A DNA stretch of 28,529 nucleotides from an uncultured Clostridia bacterium (GCA_934456295.1 CAKSHB010000020.1:1-28529), one strand, 5' to 3'; shown: positions 6,799-14,617, numbered from the stretch's first letter. A program made the numbers and translations. The notes: generated from the letters alone by a model not told the origin.

Positions 6799-8676
6799 TT
6801 AATTATTATTCAGCACATAAGAAAACTTCCAAAACATTGTTGCCGTATCGGCTCTCGACGGCGCAATCTTCGGGTAGATTGCATATTCATATCCGTTGAG
6901 CGAATGTATAAACATAACGTTTTCATCAAAGCACCATTCAACGGGAATTTTTGCATAGTCAGCAATTTCATCATAGTCATTGTAGCTGTCAAGTCCCGTG
7001 GAAACCTGCGATACATCAAGTCCTTTGGTTTGTGCATAGCGGTAAAATATTGCCGCAATCTGCTCTCTTGTCACGGTGTCATCTGGTGAAAACGTTGTGT
7101 CGCCCGTACCGTTTAACACACCGTTTGACGCAGCCCATGTAACAGGCTTTTTATACCAATCCTGTGTCAAATCCGTAAACTTCGAGTTTTCGTCTGTTTC
7201 GGGCTGACCCGCAAGACGGTAAAACATTGTTGCAAACTGTGCTCTTGTGATAGTATCATCGGGAGAGAAAGTATCCGAACCCGTTCCCGTCATAATGCCG
7301 TTATCAAGGCAAAATTCAATTCCGCTGTGATCGGGGTCGCCGTCGGCGCTCTTTATATCCTTAAATCGTTTAACGGCACAATTATTGCCCTTTTCTTCAC
7401 ATACATATCTGTCGTCTGCGGCGGCTGTCGGATCGCCTTTTTCAATCACTTCGCCGGTATCAATCAAAATGCACTTAAATCCGTTGTCGCGTGCATACTG
7501 TTCGGCAGCCGTGCCTGAATAAGCTTTAATCACAAGGTTTTCGTTTCTCACATCATAATCGTCTACATAGTCCCAGCCGAAGGCATGCATATCAATCTGC
7601 GTTACACTTCTCGGAATTGTGACCTCGTTTAAGTTGTTGCAGCGGAAAAACGCCGCCTGACCGATATGCTCAACGCCTTCTTCGATCGTGAGATTTGAAA
7701 GGCTTTCATTCCACGAAAAGGCATTGTCGCCGATTTCCTTAACTGTGCCGGGAATTACAACGTTATTAAGGTTTTTGCACCAGTAAAATCCGAGCTTTGA
7801 AATAGATCTCAGCGTTGACGGGAGCTTGACCGAAGTGATATCAGACATTCCGAAAGCGTCCACACCCATAAGAGTCGTTCCTTCGCGTATCGCAATATCG
7901 CCGACAGCCTCCCACTCATGGATTTGCCTGTTCTCGGTCGGCGCGGACGGATCAGGATTGTTTATCGTGGCATAGCCGATTCGGATTCCGGCGATTAAGT
8001 ATTGCCCGTGATATTGGATTCCGTCCACACGGTTATTTGCATCTTTATCATATGCCGAGCCGTAGAAAATTCTCTTGCCCATGTATTCAAGGTTTTTCGG
8101 CATTGTAATATTTTTAAGCGCCTCACCGCTGATTGCTTCACTTCCTATGTATTTTACACTATCAGGGATGACAAGAGTTTCGAGAATGTCGCCGCAGTTT
8201 ATGGCGAAGTCTTTTATAACCTCAAGACCGTCGTTTAATTTAAGATATTTTAAGTACCGGCAGTCAATGGCTCTGTTTCCGATTTCCTTTATTGTAGGAG
8301 GGAGCGTGATACCGGAAATTTTTGTTGCGCTTTCACGAAGTGCTCCGTCACCTATAGCTGTAACCGTGTGACCGTTTATCTCGGACGGAATATTAAGTTC
8401 AACCGTAAAATTAGGATCGGGGTCGTACCAGAATTTCGCTGAATAACTTGTAATCATTGCCGAGCCGTCATCACGAATAGTATAAACCAATGATTCGAGC
8501 GAATCATTTTGCCGAAATTCCTCCATATCCTCGGTTACGGCAGTTTTACTCTGTTCATAATATTCCATACCATAGTCCGTGTCATAAACGCTCCATGCGT
8601 TTGCTTGCGAAGCAAATGCCGATGTAAACAGCATTGCCGCGCTGAGAGTTGTACATAAAATTTTTTTAAGCCCCAT
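6799..8676 (-). CDS. Cell-surface BspA-like leucine-rich repeat protein with three C-terminal SLH domains
   Basis: The 625-residue protein begins with a signal peptide (residues 1-28, cleavage after FASQANA likely). LRR_5/BspA-type repeats fill about residues 70-400. A spacer (about 405-435) precedes three S-layer homology modules near 438-495, 500-555 and 560-625. The first two are canonical (GIMTGTGSDTFSPDDTITRA and GVLNGTGDTTFSPDDTVTRE). The third is divergent and lacks the GxGxxxFxPxxxxTR core, with IYPKIAPSRADTATMFWKF in its place. SLH domains bind secondary cell-wall polymers, so this protein should sit on the outer wall surface and could display ligand-binding repeats. It is the first gene of the operon. 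The ATG has a GAGAGGG ribosome site, and two extended -10 promoters lie upstream. Confidence 0.92.
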   Translation of the reverse strand: MGLKKILCTTLSAAMLFTSAFASQANAWSVYDTDYGMEYYEQSKTAVTEDMEEFRQNDSLESLVYTIRDDGSAMITSYSAKFWYDPDPNFTVELNIPSEINGHTVTAIGDGALRESATKISGITLPPTIKEIGNRAIDCRYLKYLKLNDGLEVIKDFAINCGDILETLVIPDSVKYIGSEAISGEALKNITMPKNLEYMGKRIFYGSAYDKDANNRVDGIQYHGQYLIAGIRIGYATINNPDPSAPTENRQIHEWEAVGDIAIREGTTLMGVDAFGMSDITSVKLPSTLRSISKLGFYWCKNLNNVVIPGTVKEIGDNAFSWNESLSNLTIEEGVEHIGQAAFFRCNNLNEVTIPRSVTQIDMHAFGWDYVDDYDVRNENLVIKAYSGTAAEQYARDNGFKCILIDTGEVIEKGDPTAAADDRYVCEEKGNNCAVKRFKDIKSADGDPDHSGIEFCLDNGIMTGTGSDTFSPDDTITRAQFATMFYRLAGQPETDENSKFTDLTQDWYKKPVTWAASNGVLNGTGDTTFSPDDTVTREQIAAIFYRYAQTKGLDVSQVSTGLDSYNDYDEIADYAKIPVEWCFDENVMFIHSLNGYEYAIYPKIAPSRADTATMFWKFSYVLNNN

Positions 8677-8718
8677 AAAACATATCCCTCTCTTTTTTGA
8701 TGTATTTTACTGCATTAT

Positions 8719-8841
8719 TACTGTAATTATTATACCATCAGTGCAAGCCGCAGTCGGCTTGCTGCACACGGGTTCAATAATTACATAAGCAGATTTCACA
8801 CAACAGTGTGAAATCTATCCATACTGTAATTATTATACCAT
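8719..8841 (-). repeat. Two-hairpin element between 20-bp direct repeats
   Basis: An identical 20-bp sequence occurs at 8719-8738 and 8822-8841 (period 103 bp). Between the copies are two perfect hairpins. One is GCAAGCCG/CGGCTTGC with a 4-base loop (8743-8762); the other is an 11-bp stem AGATTTCACAC/GTGTGAAATCT with an AACA loop (8791-8816). On the minus strand each direct repeat carries TGGTATAAT, an extended -10 promoter. The structure resembles a small palindromic mobile or REP-like unit inserted with duplication of target sequence, or a structured leader. It lies wholly in the upstream region of the BspA operon. Confidence 0.7.
8729..8737 (-). promoter_or_regulatory. Extended -10 promoter, proximal copy, BspA operon
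   Basis: TGGTATAAT on the minus strand, 53 bases before the start codon. There is no good -35, but the TGN extension can compensate. It is an exact duplicate of the distal copy. Confidence 0.5.
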
Positions 8842-8860
8842 AGGCTTAAATTCAGGTAAA
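8832..8860 (-). promoter_or_regulatory. Promoter, distal copy, BspA operon
   Basis: On the minus strand: TTTACC (8855-8860), 17 bases, TATAAT (8832-8837) with a TGG extension. This copy has a recognisable -35, so it is probably the original promoter. A transcript from here would carry both hairpins in its leader. Confidence 0.55.
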
Positions 8861-8863
8861 TAC

Positions 8864-8898
8864 AATTACCGCAACTGTCAATGACAATTTCGGTAATT
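8864..8898. promoter_or_regulatory. 35-bp symmetric dyad upstream of the BspA promoter
   Basis: Two nested inverted repeats share one centre: AATTACCG/CGGTAATT (8864-8871, 8891-8898) outside and TGTCA/TGACA (8876-8880, 8882-8886) inside, with 4-base unpaired spacers on both sides and a central A. It ends 4 bases upstream of the -35 box at 8855-8860. This fits an operator for a dimeric regulator, perhaps the adjacent AraC protein. It could instead form the end hairpin of the araC message, but no T run follows. Confidence 0.5.
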
Positions 8899-8933
8899 AT
8901 ACTTTATAAGTGCTGTACGAAAAATATTATAAG

Positions 8934-8958
8934 GCAGTGAAAAATGAACTGCTTTTTT
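8934..8958 (+). terminator. Possible weak terminator between araC and the BspA operon
   Basis: GCAGT (8934-8938) pairs with ACTGC (8948-8952) around a 9-base loop and is followed by six T. The 5-bp stem is short and no plus-strand gene lies upstream. In the other direction it would end araC, with a T-rich but impure tail. Confidence 0.3.
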
Positions 8959-8974
8959 GCTTATAACTAATGAG

Positions 8975-9790
8975 CTACAGCTTATTTTTATCTAAGATAT
9001 TTTTTCGGTAATCACGCGGAGAACAGCCGGTAATCTGCTTGAAAACACGCCCGAAATGGGTCAGGTTTTCAAAGCCGCTCTTTGTGGCGGCTTCTCCGAC
9101 AGCCATACCGCCCGAGAGCTGCGCCTGTGCGTGAATTATGCGCTGATAGTTAATATATTGTGTAAAGGTAAAGCCTGTATGTTTATGAAACAATCTGCTC
9201 AGATGTGCCGAGCTTACAAAAAACTTTTTTGCAACGTCTTCGAGTGAAAGATGTTCGCAGCAATTTTCTCTGATATAGTCAATTATGCCTTCTATTTTTA
9301 TACCCGAAGACACTGTGGGCGCAACACAGCTGCTGCGCAGGATTATGACGAGCATTTCACTCAGAACTCCCGACACATACTCATCGTGCCACTCGTCGGA
9401 ATTATTTTCGCGCAGCAATATATTAAGCAGCTTAAAAATACGTTTTGCCGAAACGGCGGGAGGCGTTACAACACCTTTATATTCATTAAGAGCGTCCAAT
9501 ATGTTTTTATTGACGCTTCTGTTATCAAAATAAACCACAATTCTCTCATGGCGGTAATCATCGCACAGTATGGATTTATGCAAAACATTCGGCGGTATTA
9601 TAACAAAGTCAAACGGTTTCAGGTGATATGTACGGCTTTCGATAAATTTATCGATTTTGCCGTCCACAAGAAAGTATATCTCATAGAAATTATGCACATG
9701 TTCTTTTACCGTCTGCATGCGGCTTTCACGTCTTTCACGTTCCACAAAAATCGGAGTCAGCAGAGCGTCCGCGTTTATATAACCTTTCAA
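8975..9790 (-). CDS. AraC-family transcriptional regulator with N-terminal cupin domain
   Basis: An N-terminal cupin (sensor) domain covers about residues 20-110, with EHVHNFYEIYFLVDGKI and the turn FVIIPPNVLHKS. The C-terminal double HTH of AraC/XylS type spans about 170-268, with IRENCCEHLSLEDVAKKFFV as first HTH, SSAHLSRLFHKHTGFTFTQY and the second HTH ending in ENLTHFGRVFKQITGCSPRD. Such proteins usually bind a sugar or related ligand and activate nearby catabolic or surface genes. Start choice: an ATG at 9796 is only one base from the GGAGG ribosome site, while the TTG two codons later (9790) has the right 7-base spacing, so I use TTG (271 residues). It lies just upstream of the BspA-like operon on the same strand and may control it through the dyad at 8864-8898. 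This link is positional only. Confidence 0.9.
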   Translation of the reverse strand: MKGYINADALLTPIFVERERRESRMQTVKEHVHNFYEIYFLVDGKIDKFIESRTYHLKPFDFVIIPPNVLHKSILCDDYRHERIVVYFDNRSVNKNILDALNEYKGVVTPPAVSAKRIFKLLNILLRENNSDEWHDEYVSGVLSEMLVIILRSSCVAPTVSSGIKIEGIIDYIRENCCEHLSLEDVAKKFFVSSAHLSRLFHKHTGFTFTQYINYQRIIHAQAQLSGGMAVGEAATKSGFENLTHFGRVFKQITGCSPRDYRKNILDKNKL

Positions 9791-9823
9791 TCCCATACCT
9801 CCGCAGTCAAATATTATATAAAT

Positions 9824-9851
9824 ATTATATAATATTATCGGAAAAAGTCAA
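9824..9851 (-). promoter_or_regulatory. Sigma-A promoter for the AraC-family gene
   Basis: On the minus strand: TTGACT (9846-9851), 16 bases, TATAAT (9824-9829), in a very A/T-rich stretch that offers alternative -10 boxes. Confidence 0.65.
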
Positions 9852-9906
9852 CCGCAGAGCAATAAAATTAAAATCCGGCGCAAAAAAGTCTGCACGGCGC
9901 TGCGGC

Positions 9907-9935
9907 TTGACAGCCAACGTTTATATTGCTATAAT
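9907..9935 (+). promoter_or_regulatory. Perfect consensus promoter for the trmL-degV-rluA operon
   Basis: TTGACA (9907-9912), 17 bases, TATAAT (9930-9935). The first start codon is 48 bases downstream. Confidence 0.93.
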
Positions 9936-9983
9936 AACTATGGCACAATAATACAGAACATAATACGGAAAGGACGTTTCGGA

Positions 9984-10481
9984 TTGAGCTTTAATATTGT
10001 ACTTCATGAGCCTGAAATACCTCAGAATACGGGAAATATTGCAAGAACCTGTGCCGCAACGGGCAGCAGACTGCATATAATAAAGCCGACGGGCTTTGAG
10101 ATTACGGATAAAAACCTTAAGCGAGCAGGGCTTGATTACTGGTATTTGCTCGATATAACCTATTATGAAAATCTTGATGACTTTTTTTGTAAAAACAAAG
10201 GTATAACGTGCTATTTTGCCAGCACAAAAGCGCCGCGTGCACATAGTGAAGTTTCTTTTAAGGACGGCGATTACATAATGTTCGGCAAGGAAACGGCGGG
10301 GCTTGATGAAAAGCTTTTGCATGATAATGCACAGCAGTGCATACGTATACCCATGATAGAAGAGGCAAGAAGCCTGAATTTGTCAAATTCGGTTGCGGTG
10401 GTGCTGTATGAGGCTCTCCGTCAGACGGGGTTTAAGTCGCTGAATGAGCATGGTAGGCTTACAAAGTTTTCATGGGACTGA
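9984..10481 (+). CDS. trmL: tRNA (cytidine(34)-2'-O)-methyltransferase TrmL
   Basis: This SPOUT-class enzyme 2'-O-methylates the wobble base of certain leucine tRNAs using SAM. The 165-residue length is standard for the TrmL/YibK group. All three SPOUT motifs are visible: NTGNIARTCAATG near residues 16-28 (motif 1), IMFGKETAGL near 93-102 (motif 2) and IPMIEEARSLNLSNSVAVVLYEA near 117-139 (motif 3, forming the trefoil knot). Translation starts at TTG (9984) with GGAAAGG 10 bases upstream; no ATG exists near it. It leads a likely operon with the DegV and RluA-family genes. Confidence 0.93.
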   Translation: MSFNIVLHEPEIPQNTGNIARTCAATGSRLHIIKPTGFEITDKNLKRAGLDYWYLLDITYYENLDDFFCKNKGITCYFASTKAPRAHSEVSFKDGDYIMFGKETAGLDEKLLHDNAQQCIRIPMIEEARSLNLSNSVAVVLYEALRQTGFKSLNEHGRLTKFSWD

Positions 10482-10529
10482 TTTTTTGTAAAGTTATTTT
10501 TCACATAAAAAACGAAAGGCGGAAGAAAA

Positions 10530-11420
10530 ATGTTAAATATTAAATATATTGTGGATTCAACCTCGGATTTGCCGAAGGAGTACGCGAAAGAGCATGATGT
10601 GACTGTTTTGGGTATGCCGATAATTTTTGAGGACGGGACAATTGCACGCGACTGGACCGAAATGAGTCATGACGAGTTTTATAAAAAGCTTGCGGAGTCA
10701 AACAAAATTCCGTCAACCTCACAGCCACCGCTCGGCGAAGTTGAGCAGATGATGCGCGACGGACTAAAAGAGCATGACGCGGTTATATATATCACGCTTT
10801 CTTCAAAGGGGAGCGGAACATATCAGTCGGCAAACATTGCAAAGGCAAATGTGCTTGAAGATATTCCCGACGCAAAAATAGAGGTTATAGATTCTATGGC
10901 ATATTCGCTTTTTATCGGACTCATGCTTGATGAGGCGATGAAGCTGCAGAAAGAGGGAAAGACGCTTGAGGAGATTGTCGAGGGCGCAAAGGCATGCCGC
11001 TGTCATACGGAGGTTCTGGTTGTTGTGGATACGCTCAAATACCTTGAAAAAGGCGGCAGAATAAATAAAGCGAGCCTTATTGCAGGAACATTGCTCGACT
11101 TAAAGCCCGTTTTGTCGGTGTGCAACGGCGTTATGGAGTCAATTGACAAATTCCGCGGCAGTAAAACAATCATATCAAAGATGATTAAGAAAATTAAGGC
11201 GTCGGACATCGATTTGTCAGACCCGAGATTTTGTATAGTTCACTCACAGGCTCCCGAAAAGGCAAAGGCATTGTGGGAGGCTGTCAGGGCAGAATTTGGT
11301 GAGGATAAAGAGCTTGTTATGAGCGCTCAAATCGGCGCTACGGTCGGCACACACATAGGGCCCGGCACGCTGGCGATTTTTTATCATCTTAAAAATCCGG
11401 TTCAGGTATACGAGGACTGA
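10530..11420 (+). CDS. DegV family (FakB-like) fatty-acid-binding protein
   Basis: DegV/FakB proteins hold a fatty acid while the kinase FakA phosphorylates it, feeding exogenous fatty acids into phospholipid synthesis. This 296-residue protein is of standard length. It shows the N-terminal VDSTSDLP (about 8-15), IPSTSQPPLGE (about 57-67), the LSSKGSGTYQSA loop (about 89-100), LEKGGRINKAS (about 172-182) and the C-terminal IGATVGTHIGPGTLAIFY (about 267-284) that closes the lipid pocket. The ribosome site GGCGGAAG precedes the ATG. It is 48 bases after trmL and 33 before the pseudouridine synthase gene, consistent with one transcript. No FakA is in the window. Which fatty acid it prefers cannot be told. 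Confidence 0.92.
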   Translation: MLNIKYIVDSTSDLPKEYAKEHDVTVLGMPIIFEDGTIARDWTEMSHDEFYKKLAESNKIPSTSQPPLGEVEQMMRDGLKEHDAVIYITLSSKGSGTYQSANIAKANVLEDIPDAKIEVIDSMAYSLFIGLMLDEAMKLQKEGKTLEEIVEGAKACRCHTEVLVVVDTLKYLEKGGRINKASLIAGTLLDLKPVLSVCNGVMESIDKFRGSKTIISKMIKKIKASDIDLSDPRFCIVHSQAPEKAKALWEAVRAEFGEDKELVMSAQIGATVGTHIGPGTLAIFYHLKNPVQVYED

Positions 11421-11453
11421 GAAAAATAAAAAGCAAGTCGGGCGGAGAAACAA

Positions 11454-12422
11454 ATGAGGTCTGTGAAAATTGGCATAAATGACGCAGGGCAGCGGCTTGA
11501 TAAATTTATGGGTAAATTTTTCCCATCGATGCCGCAGAGTCTTTTGTACAAATACATACGAAAAAAATGCGTGCGTGTGAACGGCAGGCATGCAAATGCC
11601 GATTGCAGGCTTAATGCGGGCGATGTGTTGGCGTTTTATATTAAAGATGAGTTTTTTTCATCTTCCGAACCCGAACAGGCATATAAAACCGTCAGCGCAA
11701 AGCTTGATATAATATACGAAGATGAAAATATTATGCTTGTAAATAAGCCGGCAGGGCTTGTTGTGCACGAAGATGAGAGCAAAAGCGCGAACACGCTTAT
11801 TGCACGCATACAGAGCTATCTGTACCGCAAAGGGGAATATGAGCCCGAAAAGGAAAACACATTTGCACCTGCTCTGTGCAACCGTATCGACCGTAATACG
11901 CAGGGGATTGTTATTGCGGCAAAAAACGCCGAATCACTGCGCATACTTAACCAAAAAATCAAGGACAGAGAGCTTCATAAGTTTTACCTGTGCCTTGCAT
12001 TCGGGCGTTTTGAAGAAAAAACGGCAGTTAAAAAGGCATTTCTTTTTAAAGATACAAACAAAAAACAGGTTACAATATATAAGTCGCCGACGCGCGGTGC
12101 AAAGCCGATTACGACGAAATACCGCGTTCTGGCATACCGTGAAGGTATAAGCCTTGTTGAGGTGGAACTTATAACGGGACGGACGCACCAGATACGCGCG
12201 CACATGGCATATTTGTCACATCCGCTTGTCGGGGACGGAAAATATGGCAGAAATGCGGACAATAAACGAGCCGGCAGAAATGTTCAGGCGCTTTGTGCGT
12301 ATAAGCTGGCGTTTGATTTTTCGACCGATGCAGGCATACTGTCGTATCTTGACGGCAAAGTTTTCAGCATTAAAAACGTTGATTTCGTAAATGAATTTGG
12401 ATTTGACATATATAGACCGTAA
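11454..12422 (+). CDS. RluA-family pseudouridine synthase (RluC/RluD type with S4 domain)
   Basis: The enzyme isomerises uridine to pseudouridine in RNA, most often 23S rRNA. The 322-residue protein starts with an S4 RNA-binding domain (about 13-60, QRLDKFMGKFFPSMPQSLLY and VRVNGRHANADCRLNAGDVL). The catalytic domain has NKPAGLVVH near 97-105 and the active-site loop NRIDRNTQG with catalytic D146. GRTHQIRAHMAYLSHPLVGD lies towards the C-terminus. The usual HRLDxxTSG is altered to NRIDRNTQG, a variant seen in a Clostridia subgroup; R144 and D146 are retained. The rRNA target cannot be assigned. It is the last gene of the trmL operon and ends on a strong terminator. Confidence 0.92.
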   Translation: MRSVKIGINDAGQRLDKFMGKFFPSMPQSLLYKYIRKKCVRVNGRHANADCRLNAGDVLAFYIKDEFFSSSEPEQAYKTVSAKLDIIYEDENIMLVNKPAGLVVHEDESKSANTLIARIQSYLYRKGEYEPEKENTFAPALCNRIDRNTQGIVIAAKNAESLRILNQKIKDRELHKFYLCLAFGRFEEKTAVKKAFLFKDTNKKQVTIYKSPTRGAKPITTKYRVLAYREGISLVEVELITGRTHQIRAHMAYLSHPLVGDGKYGRNADNKRAGRNVQALCAYKLAFDFSTDAGILSYLDGKVFSIKNVDFVNEFGFDIYRP

Positions 12423-12430
12423 AAATAAGA

Positions 12431-12470
12431 AATGCGCCATCATATTCCGACGGCGCATTATTTGTTTTTT
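12431..12470. terminator. Terminator between converging rluA-family and DUF1893 genes
   Basis: AATGCGCC (12431-12438) pairs with GGCGCATT (12452-12459) around a 13-base loop. The plus-strand tail is TTTGTTTTTT. An A-rich left flank makes it usable on the minus strand too. The tail overlaps the last bases of the minus-strand gene. Confidence 0.85.
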
Positions 12471-12900
12471 ATTTACCGGCTGACAGCCTATCCAGCGTAT
12501 CTTTGATTGCCTCAAATGCTTCACGCGGGTCAGATATGTCACGGACACATTTTTCCATCGGACATATGTCGGCGCCTGCTCTGTTTCGGATTTTATCGAC
12601 AATTGTTTCGTATGAAACCGTTATGCCGTGTGAAATAAGCAGATTTGCGGCCTCGTGCGTTATGACCTGCGCATAAACTTCTTTTATTTTTGCGTGTATA
12701 AAAAGCATTGCGGCGGCTTTTCCGACAACCCTATCAGCAGCACAGAACCCCTCAAGATTTTTTTCTTCGGATATGAAATTTACCATTGGAGCAATACCGC
12801 GCAAATCGCTTATATACGCATATTCACGCGCACCGACAAGCGCAAGTGTGACATTTTTGCTGTCGAGCAGCCTTTTTGCTTTATCTAAATTATTATCCAT
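12469..12900 (-). CDS. DUF1893 domain protein
   Basis: The 143-residue cytosolic protein matches DUF1893 as I know it, a small domain with a cytidine-deaminase-like fold and no assigned function. Visible family marks are LRGIAPMVNFI (about 33-43), the AADRVVGKAAAMLF stretch (about 54-67), VYAQVITHEAANLLISHGI (about 75-93), VSYETIVDKIRNRAG (about 95-109) and CPMEKCV (about 112-118). The conserved cysteine and the preceding residues could bind metal, but no catalysis is established. Its ATG overlaps the end of the ECF S-component gene by 8 bases with a GGAGAG ribosome site inside that gene, so the two are translationally coupled and probably share a task such as handling the imported vitamin. 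Confidence 0.82.
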   Translation of the reverse strand: MDNNLDKAKRLLDSKNVTLALVGAREYAYISDLRGIAPMVNFISEEKNLEGFCAADRVVGKAAAMLFIHAKIKEVYAQVITHEAANLLISHGITVSYETIVDKIRNRAGADICPMEKCVRDISDPREAFEAIKDTLDRLSAGK

Positions 12901-13441
12901 TTAAACTCTCCAATCTGTGCATAATCAGAGGCAGCAGGCAAAGTTGAAGCACAATTCCCGGCAGACCCTGCACAAACAGCTGCAACGTCTGCATAATGCC
13001 GTCTGTCTGAAAGCCGAAAACGTATACTGCAAATATAACGCTGATAACACGTATTGTGCGTCCGAAAAGCTGGGCTGAAAGAACCTTTAATATGCACGGC
13101 AGCCTTCTTTCGGACATAAAACCTGCCGCAAATCCAAACGCAGCAAGCTCAATTGTCATAAACGGAAGCATAGCTGCCGAGGGCATACCGGTCAGAGCAA
13201 AGCTTATAGCGGGACTGAGCGCACCGCATATCATTCCGGCACATGTTCCCGAGAACAGACCGACAAACAGTACCGGCAGATACATGGGAAGAAGTAATGC
13301 GCCGAGTGAGCCGCCGAGGTTTAAAACTGCGCCGAGAATATGGAAAAGCTGCGGAAGCACGACGCACATTACAACTCCGAATACGGTTATAATTGCTTTG
13401 GATTTTAAACTTTTTCGCTGCATAACCAATAAAGACAACAT
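12893..13441 (-). CDS. ECF transporter substrate-binding (S) component, substrate unknown
   Basis: The 182-residue integral membrane protein has about six hydrophobic helices and resembles the ECF_trnsprt group. The signature LGGSLGALLLPMYLPVLFVG near 42-61, followed by ICGALSPAISFALTGMPSAA near 71-90, is typical of S components that dock to the EcfA/A'/T energising module. Members import vitamins or their precursors (niacin-, cobalamin- or queuosine-related). No riboswitch is visible upstream to identify the ligand. The energising module is not in the window, as usual for group II ECF systems. Start ATG at 13441 has GGAGGG 6 bases upstream. It lies 52 bases behind the alpha/beta hydrolase gene and overlaps the DUF1893 gene. 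Confidence 0.8.
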   Translation of the reverse strand: MLSLLVMQRKSLKSKAIITVFGVVMCVVLPQLFHILGAVLNLGGSLGALLLPMYLPVLFVGLFSGTCAGMICGALSPAISFALTGMPSAAMLPFMTIELAAFGFAAGFMSERRLPCILKVLSAQLFGRTIRVISVIFAVYVFGFQTDGIMQTLQLFVQGLPGIVLQLCLLPLIMHRLESLNG

Positions 13442-13493
13442 TTTTATCCCTCCGTATATTTAAAATTTTATAACTCCGGTATCGGCATGACCG

Positions 13494-14591
13494 CTATTTT
13501 TTCTGCATAACGTGCGATATGCCGTTTTTTGCACTGCCTGCCAGAAGCGTCAGCGCTTTAATGACCGCTCTTCGTGTGGACGGCTCAAGGTTTGTCGCTG
13601 ATTTCAGAAGAGCTTTTGCGCTCATGAGCTTATTTGAACCCATTTCTTTAAAGGTTTTTATGTTCGTTTCCGAAAGAATTTCAAAAATTGCATCAACGAA
13701 TTTTTCACGCTGGGCATAGCTCATTTTTGAGAGCCATTCCTTCAGCGTGTAATCAATAATATGGCTGCCGCTGTCAACATCTTCAAGGCGTATAAAACCG
13801 TATTTTGAAACCTCCCATGAATACGTATCATGCTGCCAGAGCATATTTGTCTGCGTGCTGTGTACGGCGATGTAGTCCTCTTCGTGCCCGAAAAGCATGC
13901 CGACAACCGATGACTGAGGCACAAATGTTTTTATCTTTTCCGCCATGCTTGTAAATTCCGCCGAATGAAGCACTTTGTCATCAAAGCCCGGTCCGTCGAA
14001 GTTATATATAACATCTATGCGGCTGCGGATTTCTTCGCTGCAAAATGATGATGCATATACGGCAAGGTTGCCGCCTTTTGAATGACCGCCGACGATAAGC
14101 CTTCCGTCAAGACGCGCCGCCATGTCGGAAAGATAGCGCAGGGCGAGCTTTTGTGCCGGTACGGGGTACACAAAGCACATGTTAAAATCCTCTTTCCAGC
14201 CGGTAAGCGTGTTATCCGTACCGCGGAAACAGATATAATACCTGCTGTCACCGAGCCCGACCGTTATTGCGGAAAACTGCGTCTGTGTACTGTCATCAAC
14301 GCGGTTTATGTAGCCGAAGATTTTCATGCTGCCGAAACGCATGCTTTCCGTCATGGCAAAAAGCAGCTTTGCATCATCTTCGAGCAGCAGCCTGCTTTTT
14401 ATGTCGGGCAGTGCGCGCATTTTTGCACAAGCCTCCGCCACAGATGCGCCGAGGGCGGTATTTTTTTCAATAATGCTTTCAAAAGGGAGGTATGACAGCC
14501 TGGAAATAATCATGGCGTCAACCTCATTGAACGGACTGCAGCCAAGTGTCAGATCGCCGCGCCATTCCAGATATTCAAATAAATCTGCCAT
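13494..14591 (-). CDS. DUF2974 (Mbeg1-like) alpha/beta hydrolase
   Basis: The 365-residue protein matches the Mbeg1-like group (DUF2974) of lipase-class-3-related hydrolases common in Clostridia. Its marks are MADLFEYLEWRGDLTL at the start with PFNEVDAMIISRLSYLPFE near 20-38, YYICFRGTDNTLTGWKEDFN near 118-137 (oxyanion region) and the nucleophile elbow GGHSKGGNLAVY at 168-179 with S171. A likely acid follows in VIYNFDGPGFDD, and a histidine in the GSHIIDYTL region could complete the triad. There is no signal peptide, so it is probably cytosolic. The substrate is not known, presumably an ester of lipid type. It has a promoter at 14618-14647 and may be co-transcribed with the ECF S-component and DUF1893 genes. 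Confidence 0.88.
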   Translation of the reverse strand: MADLFEYLEWRGDLTLGCSPFNEVDAMIISRLSYLPFESIIEKNTALGASVAEACAKMRALPDIKSRLLLEDDAKLLFAMTESMRFGSMKIFGYINRVDDSTQTQFSAITVGLGDSRYYICFRGTDNTLTGWKEDFNMCFVYPVPAQKLALRYLSDMAARLDGRLIVGGHSKGGNLAVYASSFCSEEIRSRIDVIYNFDGPGFDDKVLHSAEFTSMAEKIKTFVPQSSVVGMLFGHEEDYIAVHSTQTNMLWQHDTYSWEVSKYGFIRLEDVDSGSHIIDYTLKEWLSKMSYAQREKFVDAIFEILSETNIKTFKEMGSNKLMSAKALLKSATNLEPSTRRAVIKALTLLAGSAKNGISHVMQKK

Positions 14592-14617
14592 ATAAATTCA
14601 CCGACTTCTTATAATTA

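Noticed and set aside
8719..8841. CRISPR-like repeat-spacer
   Set aside because: Only two direct repeats 103 bp apart, with hairpins between them and no cas genes.
9251..9832. 193-codon plus-strand frame
   Set aside because: It lies opposite the AraC gene; the product is a Cys/Tyr/Phe-rich antisense translation with no motif, and AraC motifs are certain.
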